Origin: Fusarium oxysporum f. sp. lycopersici 4287
Taxonomy: Eukaryota; Ascomycota; Sordariomycetes; Hypocreales; Nectriaceae
Assembly (NCBI RefSeq): GCF_000149955.1
Contig: NC_030987.1
Coordinates: 4,335,190 to 4,399,189, forward strand
Direction: 5' to 3'
Length of the DNA stretch: 64,000 nucleotides
Below are positions 52,567 through 64,000 of the stretch, piece after piece. The notes below the pieces were generated by a model. The model had not been told where the DNA came from. It was given only the letters and a program-made list of their open reading frames with translations, and did not search any database. The translations under genes and the position numbers were made by a program. Numbering within the stretch: the first letter of the stretch is position 1; every line of letters starts with the position of its first letter.

Positions 52567-54815
52567 TCATCGTGAAGCGGGCACTTCCTCATCCTCATCC
52601 AAAGGCTCGACTCTCACCAGAATCTCCTCAAGAAGCCCCTCGAGAAAACTGCCAACCTCTCTGCCCATCCCAACAGGTTCGGCCTTGTCATAATGATCAA
52701 TCTCTTTGCAGACATGTGCCAGCTTATAAACCAATTTTCGTAACTTTTCGTGAGAAGCTTCGGCGCGTTGTTGTTGGGGTGTCAGTTGAGCTGGGTTCTG
52801 TCCTGGCTTATACATCTGCTGCAGGTTTATCTGTCGCCGCTTAAGCGCCTCCTCCAGGGCTGGGAATATGACATCGTTCAGAGCATCCAGCTCCCCATTG
52901 GGATTGGCTGGTGCAGGTGTAGGGAAAGCCGACGGCGTGTTAAAATCCGATGGGCTGGGCGACTGAGCTTTTGATGGAAGAGGTCGAGGGCCTTGTGCAC
53001 CCCCTGGGAGGGGCGTGTGAACTTGAGGCACAGAAGTCTGTTGCAATGAAGGTACCCTTTGCTGCGTGGGGGCTTGGTTTGGCCTGTATGGAGGTATCTC
53101 AGGTAGGCTCATCTGCTTGGTTGTTGTTGGTCGTTGCTGATGGGCCGGAGGAGCAGGTGGTAATGACCACTGTGGTGGCTGGACCTGCTGGATCTGTGGA
53201 CTGGCTTTCCTCTCAGTCTGTGGTTCGTAATCCAGATTGAGCATGCCAATATCACGCTGTAGTTGGCTCTGAAGCTCCCGGTCATACTCTGGAGACTCCT
53301 GCACTATTGCAGGGGGGTTTATTCTCAATGGGCGAGGAGTCTCGGCGTTATCCCTTGGAGGAGGGAGCTTCAGGGGAGTTTGAGGCAGTGCCCTCGTAGG
53401 CGATGGGAGTGGCTGCTGATATTGAGATTGAGGAACAGCCTTTCGTTGGGGGCTAGACTGCCTTGAGCCCGGGTTGGCCTTGACAGTCTCAAGGGATTGA
53501 AGGGCGAAATCTCTTGACTTGGTTGGGCTTGCGTCTCGTCGTTGCTCGCCATAGTCTTCCTCGCTCTCTAGTGGTCTAGAAGCACGTGCGTTTGTTGCGT
53601 TCTCATCCAGTTGGTTGAGACCTGGTCGATTAACAATGCCGCCACGCTCGCCAACAAGTCTCACCGTGCCGAAATCCCACATATCTTCGTCAACTCGCTC
53701 ACGTTCTGCAGGAGCTCGTCCACTGTTAGCCGAATCCCAGTTGTCATCGTCCTCTCCCTTATGAGTAGCTGCCCAGCGTTGGTGCCTCTCGATAAGCTCA
53801 GTCAGGTAAGTTGTCCGCTTTGCCCGTCTAATAAACGGGTGTCGCAGCATATCCTTGGCTGTTGGTCGGTCTTTGGGATCTCGTTGGAGACATAATTCGA
53901 TGAAATCTTTGAAGGCTTTGGTGAAATTTCCCTCTAGCCGTGGTGGAGGGTTCTTTGGAATAAGAAAGAGAACTTTCATAGGATGAATATCGGCATAAGG
54001 AGGCTCTCCATTGGCCAATTCGAGAGCTGTAATACCGAGAGACCAAATATCGGCCTTATGATCATACCCAGATTGCTTAATGACCTCTGGGGCCATCCAA
54101 AAAGGTGTTCCAACAAATGTGTTTTTCTTGGTCATGGTAGCAGAAAGCTGACCTGACACGCCAAAATCGGCGAGTTTGACTTGACCATTGCTGCTAAGAA
54201 GCACATTGGCAGCTACAGGCGATTAGCGTCGTCAGGGGCGAGGGCATCCTTCTTACCTTTGACATCTCGATGTAGCTTCTTGTCTGTGTGGAGATAATCC
54301 AAACCCATGAGCAACTCGCGCACAATGATGGCGATGTAGTCCTCTCCAATCAATCCCGGCTTCATCAAGTCGGCACAGCTTCCTCCCGAACAGAACTCCA
54401 TCACGATCCATAACTCGGCACCTTTCGCATAGGATCCATAGTACTTGGTGACATATGGTGATTGTAGCTCGGACAGAATGGCGATTTCTTGGATAATATC
54501 CTCGACCTCGTCTTCGGCACTCTCTATATCAATGACCTTGATCGCTACAGCTTGGCCCGTTCGTTTATCGACTCTGAATTCGTTAGCAAAGTTCGGTCGC
54601 TGTGGATCATATTATCGTCGCCGCACCCTTTGTAAACTTTGCCGAAACTGCCACCACCTGCGCCATGTCAGTACATTTACGCCCAAGTGCCCAATTTGGT
54701 GTCGCACGACACAAGACCACGTCAGGGACTAACCAATGCAGTATTCCTTGGAGTAGAGAAGCTCCGGGTCAAGCGCTTCATTCGCGTCGTCAACCTCATG
54801 CTCGCGATCTGCCAT
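52567..54815 (-). CDS. Germinal-centre (STE20-type) protein kinase, Nak1/Kic1/Sid1 class
   Basis: The model is complement(52567..54212, 54257..54573, 54627..54657, 54734..54815), 691 residues. Four exons meet in phase: [26 protein letters not shown] and [14 protein letters not shown]. The kinase domain covers ~25-285: [16 protein letters not shown] (Lys), [11 protein letters not shown] (Glu), [19 protein letters not shown], and the GCK signature [13 protein letters not shown] Pro/Gln-rich disordered region (~340-570) follows, and a C-terminal helical domain ([23 protein letters not shown] and ...VYKLAHVC). This layout fits the fungal GCKs that act in the MOR/SIN-type pathways controlling polarity and septation (Nak1, Sid1, N. 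crassa SID-1/MST-1). Which paralogue it is cannot be settled by eye. Confidence 0.9.
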
Positions 54816-56297
54816 TGTGTAGGTTCGTGGGGAAGCTTATGTTTTCGGGTAACTAACGATGTTTGCCCCGCGGTTGAGTGACGTTGTCGCTGCGAATTCG
54901 CCGACTGCTATTGACTCGAAGCAGTATCAATCGGTTGGCAATCGCTTCAGGGCCTCTTATTCGGGTCAACGGTTTCGCAACGGCGCGTGATGTCGAACTG
55001 AACCCACTTCCAATTCGGATATCGTAGTTTGGCGGTGTCGATTAGCAGCAACCCCACCACTAAGAAATCGTAGTCTTATTTCGAACCGGGTTCGTGGTAA
55101 ATATCTGTCTCGGTTGCCGCGACTTTTTTTCTTCGCAGAAGAGAAACAGTGTGCACTAGATGAAAAGAAGAAGAAAAGAAGGGAGGGAAATAAGAAACAA
55201 GCAGGGAGATGATAATGTGCTCATATAAATGCGAGAATAGAAAAGAGGTTGTCGCACAGCACAGCCAATCTCCGCCTACGCAAGGGAAAGAATCAACACA
55301 ACATGCAGCCAAAACAAGCAGGCGCAAGCTAATGAGGTAGAGAAAAAGAAACACTCCGTACAGTAAGCTAACACCTTCCCACTATGAAACGGAACGGGCT
55401 GGCTCTGGGTACCTAGGTATTGGTTGCTGGCTGTTGCTGTTTACCTGAGGTGGGGGTTGTTGAGGAGCAACGGGCTCATTCATGTCCTTGCTTTGCCAAT
55501 CAATCAATGGCACGCATCGAACCTGAATCGATCTGTTCACGGCCGTTCCTGGTGCGACCTTTTTAGACTCTCTCCCCCCTGTAAGTGGTTGTCCACAGGG
55601 GGGGAGGGGTCGCTGGGAAATACTTCCCGCACCTGATTCCAAGATCTCCAGCTAGGGCCTGGCCTGGCCTCAGCCTCAGCCTCAGTTATCGACATGGTCT
55701 TGAGGCCAATTATCTTCTGCGTTCAATAACGCCCAACTCTAGAGATGCGAAACTCATTAAAAGATGTTCAGGTATGACGACTTGATATCACATTTTGCAA
55801 GGGTTTATGTTGCGTTATTGGCTCATGGCTTCTCTCTATTGCATGGTGAAACGTATCATTTGATGCTTTGACTTCAATCTGTTCAAGGGTTGGAATAAGC
55901 GGCAAACTATTAGTTCTTGGGGATCAGGAACAAGCTGACGCGATCACATTAGCTTGATAGATAAAATTACATTGCGATTACTTGCATTGGTGTTAAATTA
56001 GCCTTGTCATACATGGCCAGGCACAGAATGCGAGCATGGCATTTGCACAGTTCCATTGCTTTCAAGTGTCATTTCTCATGCGTGACTTCGATGAGCTGTC
56101 TAAAGATAGTAACCTCCCACGCCCTCCTCATGATAAAGGTAAATCAATGCCAATAGCAATGATGCCACAAGGATTCAGAATCCGCATATTCCACTGGCTG
56201 CAGCCAGTCCAATTCACTCCGATGGCTCCGATACTGATCTATCTACAAAGTTTGCTGTAATCCCGCATAAAAGGAAATCGTTCAATCAGTCACCAGC
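54816..56297. other. Intergenic region
   Basis: 1.48 kb. Contains the C/G hairpin at 55572-55606 and a CTCAGC direct repeat at 55669-55686. The minus frame 55642-55382 is Pro/Gln-rich but probably leader sequence. No gene accepted. Confidence 0.4.
55572..55606. repeat. C/G-run inverted repeat with STRE-like sites
   Basis: CTCCCCCCTGT and ACAGGGGGGGAG are complementary around a 12-nt loop. Each arm carries CCCCT/AGGGG, the stress-response element bound by Msn2/4-type C2H2 factors in yeast. It lies about 0.75 kb upstream of the kinase start; the regulatory role is inferred. Confidence 0.5.
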
Positions 56298-57952
56298 TCA
56301 GTCTTCAATGAACTCAATCATGACTGTCCCTTGCTTCAGACCTGCATCTGCAACGGTCGTGTCCAGGCTCTCGATGAGATCCTGGCCAGCAGGCATTTTC
56401 TTAAGCTCAAATTCGATCCCTTCTTTGCCTTCCAGTGGCTCAGCCTTGAGCCATTCATAGATTCTGCGGACTGGATCATCAAGGTTGAATCGTCGAATGA
56501 CACGGCCGGTAGGGTGTCGGAATTGAATGCGTGTAGTAGTTGTTGGGTTAGCCTCTGGTTCGGTATGTGGGGTGGTGCTCGAAATTTGAGCCCAAGGACT
56601 TTGTTCAACCGGGGCTTCAGGTTCCTTTCCTTTACCCTCCTCGGGGCCAGGGTCTTTGGTTAAAGCATCGGGGTCATGGAGGTTGGGTGTTGAGGAGCCT
56701 CCACTTCCTGTCGCACCCTCCAGACTGTTCTTCAAAGCCATTTCAAGCATCTCATCCTCAGTCATGCGATCGACATCCACTCTCTGTGGCTTTCGTGCTG
56801 TCGTCTTCGCAACCGGGTTCTTGCTATTGGCCGCGAGACTGTAGCGGTCGAGAAACTCGGCGAGTTCGGCATGGAAGTCTTGCGCGGAAGGGAAAGGTCG
56901 CCCGGTCCAAACCTTGACTTGCTCGCCTGTTCGGGGGTCGATGATCGAGACATGTGGGTAGTTATCAGGGTTCTCGTGGGTTTGGTTGGGGAAATAAAAT
57001 GTCACAAACTCCTCGGCATCCGGGAAGTCCTTGTCATACTGTAGAAATATGAAGTTCTCTGAGACCAGAGATTTGATAGCTTCGTCCTTCCAAATGTCGC
57101 GGTTTAGGGCCTGGCAGTTAAAGTCGTTCATGTCTTGGAGATTAACCAAGATCCACTTCTTGTCTTCCTTGCCTAGTGTACGGGCGTCATCCCAAGACAT
57201 GCGCGCCATCAGATCGTAAGGTGGTCGAAACAAATCTTCAAGACGCCTTGCATGGGCTCCATTCTCGGCTGGCTGAGCTGGGCGGCGTTCAGGGTCGGCC
57301 CATATTTGCTGGGAGAATGGTCCTCCCGCACGATTGGCTATATGACTGCATCAGTGGAAGTCTACTGCGGGTGGTTCAGGCACTTACGTGGATTTGCCCG
57401 CCGCCTGCGTCTCAACTCTTCTAGAAAAGCTGCCTCCATTCCATCATCGTGCTCACCACCACCCCATCCGGGTGCCACCAGGGTCTCAGTAGTCCGCGCG
57501 ATAGGTGCCCGGACATCATCTGGGTTTCCTCCTGATCCAGACCCTTGGTTGCCTTGGTATAGCTCCTCCTGTAATCGCTTTGCCATTGCCATATCTTCTT
57601 CTTCCTGGGCTAGAGCTGCCGCTTGAGCTGCGACGGCTCTCTCATTATCGTCATCATTGTCGCTAAAGTCTTCGAGTTGCATGTCCTGGTCATCGTCACT
57701 ATCGATGTGAATAACGCCCGCCGAATCTTGTCTGCCAATGTTGCCTCTGGTTGCTGCTGCTGTTGTCGCAGGGGCAGCTGCTGGCTGGTCGGTTGAAGAA
57801 AGGCCAGCTCCCACACCGGAAACGAGATCGGGGTTCTCGAAGAAGAGTCCTATAGCACGCTCGAAGTTACCCGCAGTCATCTCGAGAAAGCTCCGGGCGA
57901 CATCAGTGCTTGTGCCCGTAATGGACATGAATGTGGAGATGTTGTCGTCCAT
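56298..57952 (-). CDS. UBA-UAS-UBX domain protein (Ubx5/UBXN7-like p97/Cdc48 cofactor)
   Basis: The model is complement(56298..57337, 57388..57952), 534 residues. The 50-nt intron (GTAAGT...ATATAG) joins RRRRANP to NRAGGPFSQQIWADP in frame. Residues 1-45 form a UBA-like domain (FMSITGTSTDVARSFLEM, NFERAIGLFFEN). An acidic stretch (DSDDDQDMQLEDFSDNDDD) and a UIM-like helix follow. The UAS thioredoxin-like domain spans ~220-345 (KKWILVNLQDMNDFNCQALNRDIW). The C-terminal UBX domain covers ~450-533 (TRIQFRHPTGRVIRRFNLDDPVRRIYEWL). Such proteins link Cdc48/p97 to ubiquitylated substrates. A second UIM-like element (MTEDEMLEMALKNSLE) lies before the UBX domain, as in UBXN7. Confidence 0.93.
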
Positions 57953-59105
57953 GGCTGGCGACTCTCCTGGCAGGGCAGGGGGTGTCAGGCTGTCGTGTTT
58001 GGTGGAATTTTAGAGTATCGAGAGTATCGAAGTAAGAAGAGGGCTCGGGGTCGAACACGTAGTTGATTGATGTGATATCGTAAGGTTCGGTGTAGCTTGC
58101 GCGACGAGAGTTGATGCCCCGCTATGACAACAGCGGGGAGAGTATCGGGGCTAAATAGTCACTGATCTCAAGCTGATGACGTGAGCTGGATAGTGAGCTG
58201 TTCAGTGCCGTTGTTCTTTCAGCTTATAGCGGCAACGCGCTTGAAAGAAATCGACCTTGTCGTGGTTGAGATGTGACCTTCAAGTTGCAAGACGAAAGTT
58301 GAAGGTGAAAGTGAAGCACAGACAGACACCAAAGACAGGCACCCAACCACAGTGACGCAACCGGGTCAGTGGAGCTTAGCGCCTTTGCTTGGAGGGGCAA
58401 GTGACAGGGGAGTGCAGCAGTAACGGTGGCGGAAAATCAATGACGCGACTTCTTCCATATGAAAAGCTTACCCTAGATGGAAGCGTGATTATAGTATCTT
58501 CAACTGTGATTCATGGTAATAAATTAACTCTTATCTAAATGAAATCCTAATGTTCTTACTGTATATATGCATATTGGTAATAAGAAATAAATAAATAAAA
58601 AAGGCCTCTAACGTCGTTGTGTCGGAATCATGAACTCACTGAGACGAGGGCTCTAGTCTTCACTTACCCAAGCAGCTGGCCAGAATTTACTTATCTCACC
58701 ATATCGTCACAAGCAGTACACCTCATCACCCGGTACGCAAAATAAAATTGGAAAAAAAAAAAAAGATAAAATCAGATAATGATTTACACTCGTTTTTTAT
58801 GTTTTAATGGAAGTTTTTAGCTTCTAACATCATGTCTATTATCTACTAGAAAAGTGACCAACTTGACTAATGTCAGCTTAGTCATGCAACGTCACGATAT
58901 GGTTGACTGGAGACAATATCGCCCAGCAGCACCTACCTGAGGTTATTCGTCACTGAGCTGCCTGTGCCTGCTCTTACAAAGCAAAAAAAGTCGCAAACCA
59001 CCGTCTGAACGCGTTTCTATACCTTTAAAACATTTTTATGTTCAAAAGATAGCGACTCCAAGCTTGAGCCTGATCAAGTTCAAAATACATAATACCCCCT
59101 CAATC
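57953..59105. other. Divergent intergenic region between UBX and ECM29 genes
   Basis: 1.15 kb. Both neighbours act in the ubiquitin-proteasome pathway. GGTGGCGG-type sequence (AACGGTGGCGGAAAA at about 58422) resembles the Rpn4 proteasome element GGTGGCAAA but is not an exact match. AT-rich at 58500-58620 and 58740-58830. Confidence 0.35.
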
Positions 59106-62100
59106 ATGGCGACGGCATCAACGAAGGAGAGGGAACTGCAGCTGCTTGATACCGTCGAGCTCAAGATCCTAAATGTTGCAAACAAGGAACAGAAGCTGCA
59201 CGAACTATTACAACGTTATCTGCCGCCAGTCATCCTCAAGGCCGCTAGTGAACATGCTCAAGTGCGAGCTAAGGTGGTCCAGATATTCTCCAAACTGAAG
59301 ACATTCATCCAACCCCCGGAGTAAGTCAGATCCCAGGGTGAAAGAAGACTCGAGACCCCCAAAATTGGTGCGAAAATTGCTACCCAAGGTAGTCGGAGAG
59401 TCGGCTAGGCTCATCCTAAATTACCCTGAAGTCACCAAGCATCTCTGCCACGTAGGCGAGTTCAGGATCATCTAGGATGAGTTTACTGTCGAACTCTCAA
59501 GTTTCCTGGCAGTCTAGAGTCAGAGCAGTCCGTGAAATTGATATGAAGACTAACCTGGACACAGGGTAATTCTTCCTGTAGGCGCGCTGCTTGATCAATA
59601 CAAGTCCAGTGACTCCCCGTTAGTCAAGCAACTCGATATCTCAGGGATACAACATAGCATAGAGCGCCTGGATGACTATGAAAGAAGACAGCTTATACCT
59701 AAAGCTCTATCGGGATTCGCCAAAGATCAAGGTGTTGCCCGAGCCGGACCATTCTTCAACATCATTCTACGTCTCCTCCTTGATGCCCGGATACCTCCAA
59801 GAGGCAGCAAAGATGATACCGATTACCGAGAAGCAATCGGATTGTCAGACGAGGCCGACGCAAAGTTCCTCGCCAGTATGATCAGCATTTTTCTACGACT
59901 ACGAAACCCTACGCAAACTCAGAACTGGACCACGGCTAACCCAACACTGACCAAATCTGAGCTCGAATCGCTAGCCGTGGAAAGTCCAGAGTCACAGAAG
60001 GTCTTCGAGAGGATGTCAGAGTTAAAGCTCAAGCTCGTTGCATTGCTTGCAAGTGGTGCTTTTACCGACGAGGAGAAGTTCTTACCTGCGCTTTATGCTG
60101 CGTCAAGTTTCGATAACAGACTTGTATCTGCGGCTGAAGAAGTATTGAAGCGAAGCTCCGTGTCTATGGAAGATGAGGCACTCGTCAAGCGTCTGTTTCA
60201 TGCTCACTCAATACTGCCGCCCACATACCGGACTCGAATTCTGAACATGCTCTCCAAATCCTCCATCTCGGCAACAATGTCGGATGATATCATGGCTGTA
60301 GTCAAACTCAACTTCTCCACGCAAGATCAAGCGTCAAGTGGATTGGCACAGAATCTGCTCCCCAAGAGTGCGCTTGAGCAAACAAAACTCCATACTGCGA
60401 CATTCCAGTACCTTGCCTGGGTAGCACGCGTTGGGCCCTCACAGGAAGGATTTGACATTGCTGTTCCTCTCGTGCATGAGCTGTCCGTTTTTATAGAGGG
60501 TCAAGGCTGGCCTGTTCCGCAGCGGACATCCCACGACGATATTGCACTACGATCGAAAGCTTACGAAACGATTGGAGTGCTGGCGAGAAGTGCGAATATG
60601 CCAATTGCGAGGCGGCTGCAACTCGCGGGCTGGCTTTTTAAGTCACTGTCAGAGGATACGACTGCAGATGCAGTTGTGAACATAGATGGAGCTCTGTCTA
60701 GCCTGACCACAAACATTCCGGAAATGACGGGCAGCGAGTCTCAAGAGCTGAAGACAATGCTGCTAACGTTCATGTCTCTCGCTGATGAGCCCCCTGCTGT
60801 TAGAAGCACTCGGCATGCTGTGGTCAAGTGGGCCAACCAATGCCTCGCTTTTTCCGATGTTTTGGCACGCTGGATTGACATTCTGGCCGTTGGTGCCTAC
60901 GAAGGCGAGAGAAGTGATGTTATCGAGCAGGGCCACAAAGGTCTTGACCCCTGGACCTACCACGCACATGCCGAAACCAGCCTAGAATTGCCAGACTGGA
61001 AGGAAATGATAATCATGTTCTTTGGTTCTGAAATCATTCCAGAATCTATTACTGAGGCTGCTGCTACTCCTCTTCCGGATGTGACAGAAAAGTCGCACTC
61101 GGTGTTTGAGAACTTCCAAGGATCTCGTATAGCTGCTTTCCCAATTGCCCTGAGATATTGCAAGCACATAATGTTCCTCAAAGCTCTCGAAGACTTCGAA
61201 GTGGAGCCTGACTGGATGCAAACTCTAGATGCACGCGTCAAAACGGATATCAAGACGAGAGAGAAGATCCTGGCTTATCTACACACGATCGATAGTGGAT
61301 TCATAATCTTCTATCTGAAGGCATGCCTCGATGGAGCCTACCTCAAAGACTCACCGATCACGGAAGAATGCATCCGTTGCTTTGTTGATGTGGCATCCCT
61401 CAGTCCCGGTGGGGCACTGGGATTCTTGACCGAGTTTAGCGATGGTCTTTTCCAGCTGATCAAGTCGAACAATAAGGAAATCCGGTCACTGACTGCTCGA
61501 GCCCTCGGAATTCTTGTGTCGCATCTCGCGAACGACCCTTCTGTGATAGACAACTGCCGCAAGACTCTGAGTGCACTATTCAAGAATGCCGAGAAGTTGG
61601 TTGGACCTGAACTCAACGCTGCTGAGGGTGGATTACTGGCATACAGTTACGTCTGCTCTCGAAGCGTTTACTACGGGCAACCCATTCCCGACGATGTTCA
61701 GTATCCCATTCAGTTTACCACCGGCGAGAGCGTTGTGTCGTCGCTTCATGATACAGCTCTGGAGGCCTTTGCTCAACTTTGGACCGCCGGACTCGCTATC
61801 CCAGAACGTGAAGGCGATCACTCCCTGGAAAAGGTTATCAGCAAGCTCGTCGCCTCAGCAAAGAAGGGCAACGAGAAGGCAATTCTTGCTCTGGGAAGAC
61901 TGGCTGCCGGGCTGAGTGAAAGTGGAGAAGCCGCGAATGAGAGTGAAGATGGATGGTCGCATGGAATCCTGGGTAACATCCTCAAGGAGCTTTTCGCCCT
62001 ACATGAGATCAAGCAAGTTGAGGTGCAATTCACTGTGGGAGATGCTATCACCGCAACTCTGGCACGATGGGAATCCGATTATGTAAAGCTGACCCTGGAT

Positions 62101-64000
62101 GTCGAGTCCCGCGGTTGTCTTCAGAAGCGTAATGGATCCCGTGGCCCGCTTCTTACAGCTGTTCTGAACAAGATCTTCGCGGACTGCAAGGCCACGAAGC
62201 CATCACTGCTGAAGGCGTCCGGCATCTGGCTTTTCTGCATCGTTCAATATTGTTCACACCTGGAAGAGGTTCAGTCAAGGCTCCGAGAGACTCAAGCTGC
62301 ATTCATGAGACTTCTTAGCGCACGCGACGAGCTTGTACAAGAGACCGCCTCGCGCGGGTTGTCTCTGGTCTACGAGCGTGGCGATTCTGATCTCAAGAGC
62401 GCCCTTGTCAAGGATCTGGTGTCTGCTTTCACCGGCAATAGCACCCAGCTCAAGGTGGACCAAGAAACAGAGTTGTTCGAGCCTGGTGCTCTGCCAACTG
62501 GAGAGGGCAGCTCCATAACTTCATACAAGGACATTGTGAATCTGGCCAATGAAGTTGGTGATCAAAGGCTTGTTTACAAGTTCATGTCACTTGCTGCGAA
62601 TGCTGCTACTTGGTCGACTCGATCTGCCTTCGGTCGATTTGGACTTAGCAACATTCTTTCAGAGTCTGAAGTTGACCCTAAGCTGTATCCCAAGCTCTAC
62701 CGTTACCGATTTGACCCCAATCAAAACGTGCAGCGATCCATGGACGATATTTGGAAGGCACTTGTCAAAGACTCGGGCGCAATTCTCAGTACTCACTTTG
62801 ATGCGATCTTGGATGACTTGCTCAAAAGTATCTTGGGGCGAGAGTGGCGCATGCGAGAAGCAAGCTGTGCTGCTATCTCGGAGCTCATCCAGGGCCAACC
62901 ATTCAACAAGTATGAGAAGCGATATCGCGATATTTGGACATCAGCATTGAAGGTTCTTGATGATGTCAAAGGTTCTGTGCGAGAGGCTGCCTTCAAGCTT
63001 TGCAGAACTTTGTCCAACACTCTTGTTCGACAACTCGAGGAGGGAACCAGTGGATCTGCTGCTCAATCTATGATGAAAGAAGCTCTTCCCTTCCTTCTGT
63101 CTGACAAAGGTATCGAAAGTTCTGTCAAAGAAGTTCAAGCCTTTGCTGCTATTACCGTCATCGAGCTCACTAAGAAGGGTGGAAAGGCTCTCCGACCATT
63201 TATTCCGGAGATGGTGCCTCAGCTCCTTGGTTTGCTGAGCTCTATCGAGCCCGAGCAGATCAACTGGCATTACCAGAGAGCTGGCGAGGACAGCCGAGAC
63301 CAGATTGATAAGATTCGATCACAAATGGTGAACCGATCTCCAATTTCTGAGGCAATTGACAACTCACTTCGTTTTGTGGACGCGGATGTTATGGCCGAGT
63401 TGGCACCCAAACTAGAGGCTACTATCAAAACTGCTATTGGCATGCCGACCAAGATAGGATGCAGTCGTGTATTGACGACCTTATTCACACGCCATACAAA
63501 TGACATTAAAGGAGTGAGTAATAAGTTCCTCCAATTGATGGAGAAGCAAACAATGGACAAGAACGACGAGGTCAGCCAGGCGTATGCTCGAGCTACCGCA
63601 TATATGTTGAGAGCTGCCTCGGATTCGGCCAAGAACCGATTCTGTAAGAAGTTCATTGATATGTACTTCGAAGCAGAGGAGGAGTCACGTCGTCAAAAGA
63701 CTGCGGACGTGATTGTGGCACTAGCTAAGATCTCACCGGATCACTTCACTGCTCTTGAGACACAATTGCTTCCTTTCTCCTACCTGGGCTCTCATGATAC
63801 AGATGAGTATACCAGCAAAGTATTCAAGGAGGTATGGGAGCAGCACGCTGGAAGCAGTCGCACTGTTGTTCGTTACGTACCCGAGATCGTAGCACTCGTG
63901 GAGAGGTGTTTGGATACAGCACAATGGGCACTTCGACACGGTGGAGCTTTCACTGTTGCAGCTATGGTGTCTGATGTTGCAAGTGCAAGTGATGTCAGTG
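59106..64000 (+). CDS. ECM29: Ecm29-type proteasome adaptor/scaffold (3' end outside window)
   Basis: Exon 1 is 59106-59320 (71 codons: MATASTKERELQLLDTVELKI, LLQRYLPPVILKAASEHAQVRAKV). The intron 59321-59564 (GTAAGT, ACTAAC, ACACAG) is 244 nt, long for this window. Exon 2 starts at 59565 (EVILPVGALLDQYKSS) and I read it as open to the right edge, giving about 1550 residues so far; yeast Ecm29 is about 1868. The protein is a HEAT-repeat solenoid, with WRMREASCAAISELIQG and SVREAAFKLCRTLSNTLVRQL as clear HEAT units. Ecm29 binds the 26S proteasome, bridging core and regulatory particles and checking assembly. It is divergent from the UBX-domain gene. The main frame has no stop inside the window. 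Confidence 0.93.

Noticed and set aside
1..64000. tRNA, rRNA, CRISPR or prophage features
   Set aside because: No T-loop plus anticodon-arm arrangement, rRNA segment or spaced repeat array was seen by eye. The DNA is fungal, so CRISPR arrays are not expected.

Overview
The window looks like nuclear DNA of a filamentous ascomycete, most likely a Sordariomycete of the Fusarium type. Introns are short (mostly 42-75 nt) with GT..AG ends and CTAAC/CTGAC branch sites. The gene families are typical of such fungi: Zn2Cys6 regulators, an RTA1 exporter, a 2EXR protein, an ankyrin/ZZ remnant, an F-box remnant and an ACS-type MFS permease. The genus is an inference from family content. A run of N at 36262-36418 shows that this is a draft assembly.

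Left part (1-24.3 kb), mosaic and accessory-like: the 3' end of a fungal transcription factor; a broken F-box gene with two MITE-like elements beside it; a dynamin-family GTPase; a divergent pair made of a C-terminally membrane-anchored protein and an unusual fusion of a trypsin-like protease domain (Cys at the nucleophile position) to a Png1-type transglutaminase core (Ser at the catalytic Cys position); an ankyrin/ZZ pseudogene; and a CDF metal transporter. Next come four neighbouring genes: an N-hydroxylase-like FAD monooxygenase (frameshifted), a Zn2Cys6 regulator, a divergent 19-exon adenylosuccinate synthetase and an RTA1-type exporter. I infer that this group could be a small metabolite locus with a self-resistance copy of adenylosuccinate synthetase. 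A small mitochondrial-type protein follows.

Middle part (24.3-34.4 kb), gene-poor: a decayed reading frame with three in-frame stops, degenerate tandem repeats, hairpins, and two paralogous ~75-residue proteins of unknown family 6 kb apart.

Right part (34.5-64 kb), mostly conserved housekeeping genes: SVP26 and BUD23 (divergent; BUD23 crosses the N gap), a TENA/THI-4 protein, a small single-pass membrane protein, a 2EXR protein, then an MFS permease, a Zn2Cys6 regulator (frameshifted) and an AtuA/DUF1446 protein that look like a catabolic trio. These are followed by IDH1, a germinal-centre (STE20-type) kinase, a UBA-UAS-UBX protein, and the first ~1550 codons of ECM29, which runs off the right edge.

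Exon coordinates were set by hand from splice signals, reading-frame continuity and family motifs. No alignment or database search was run.
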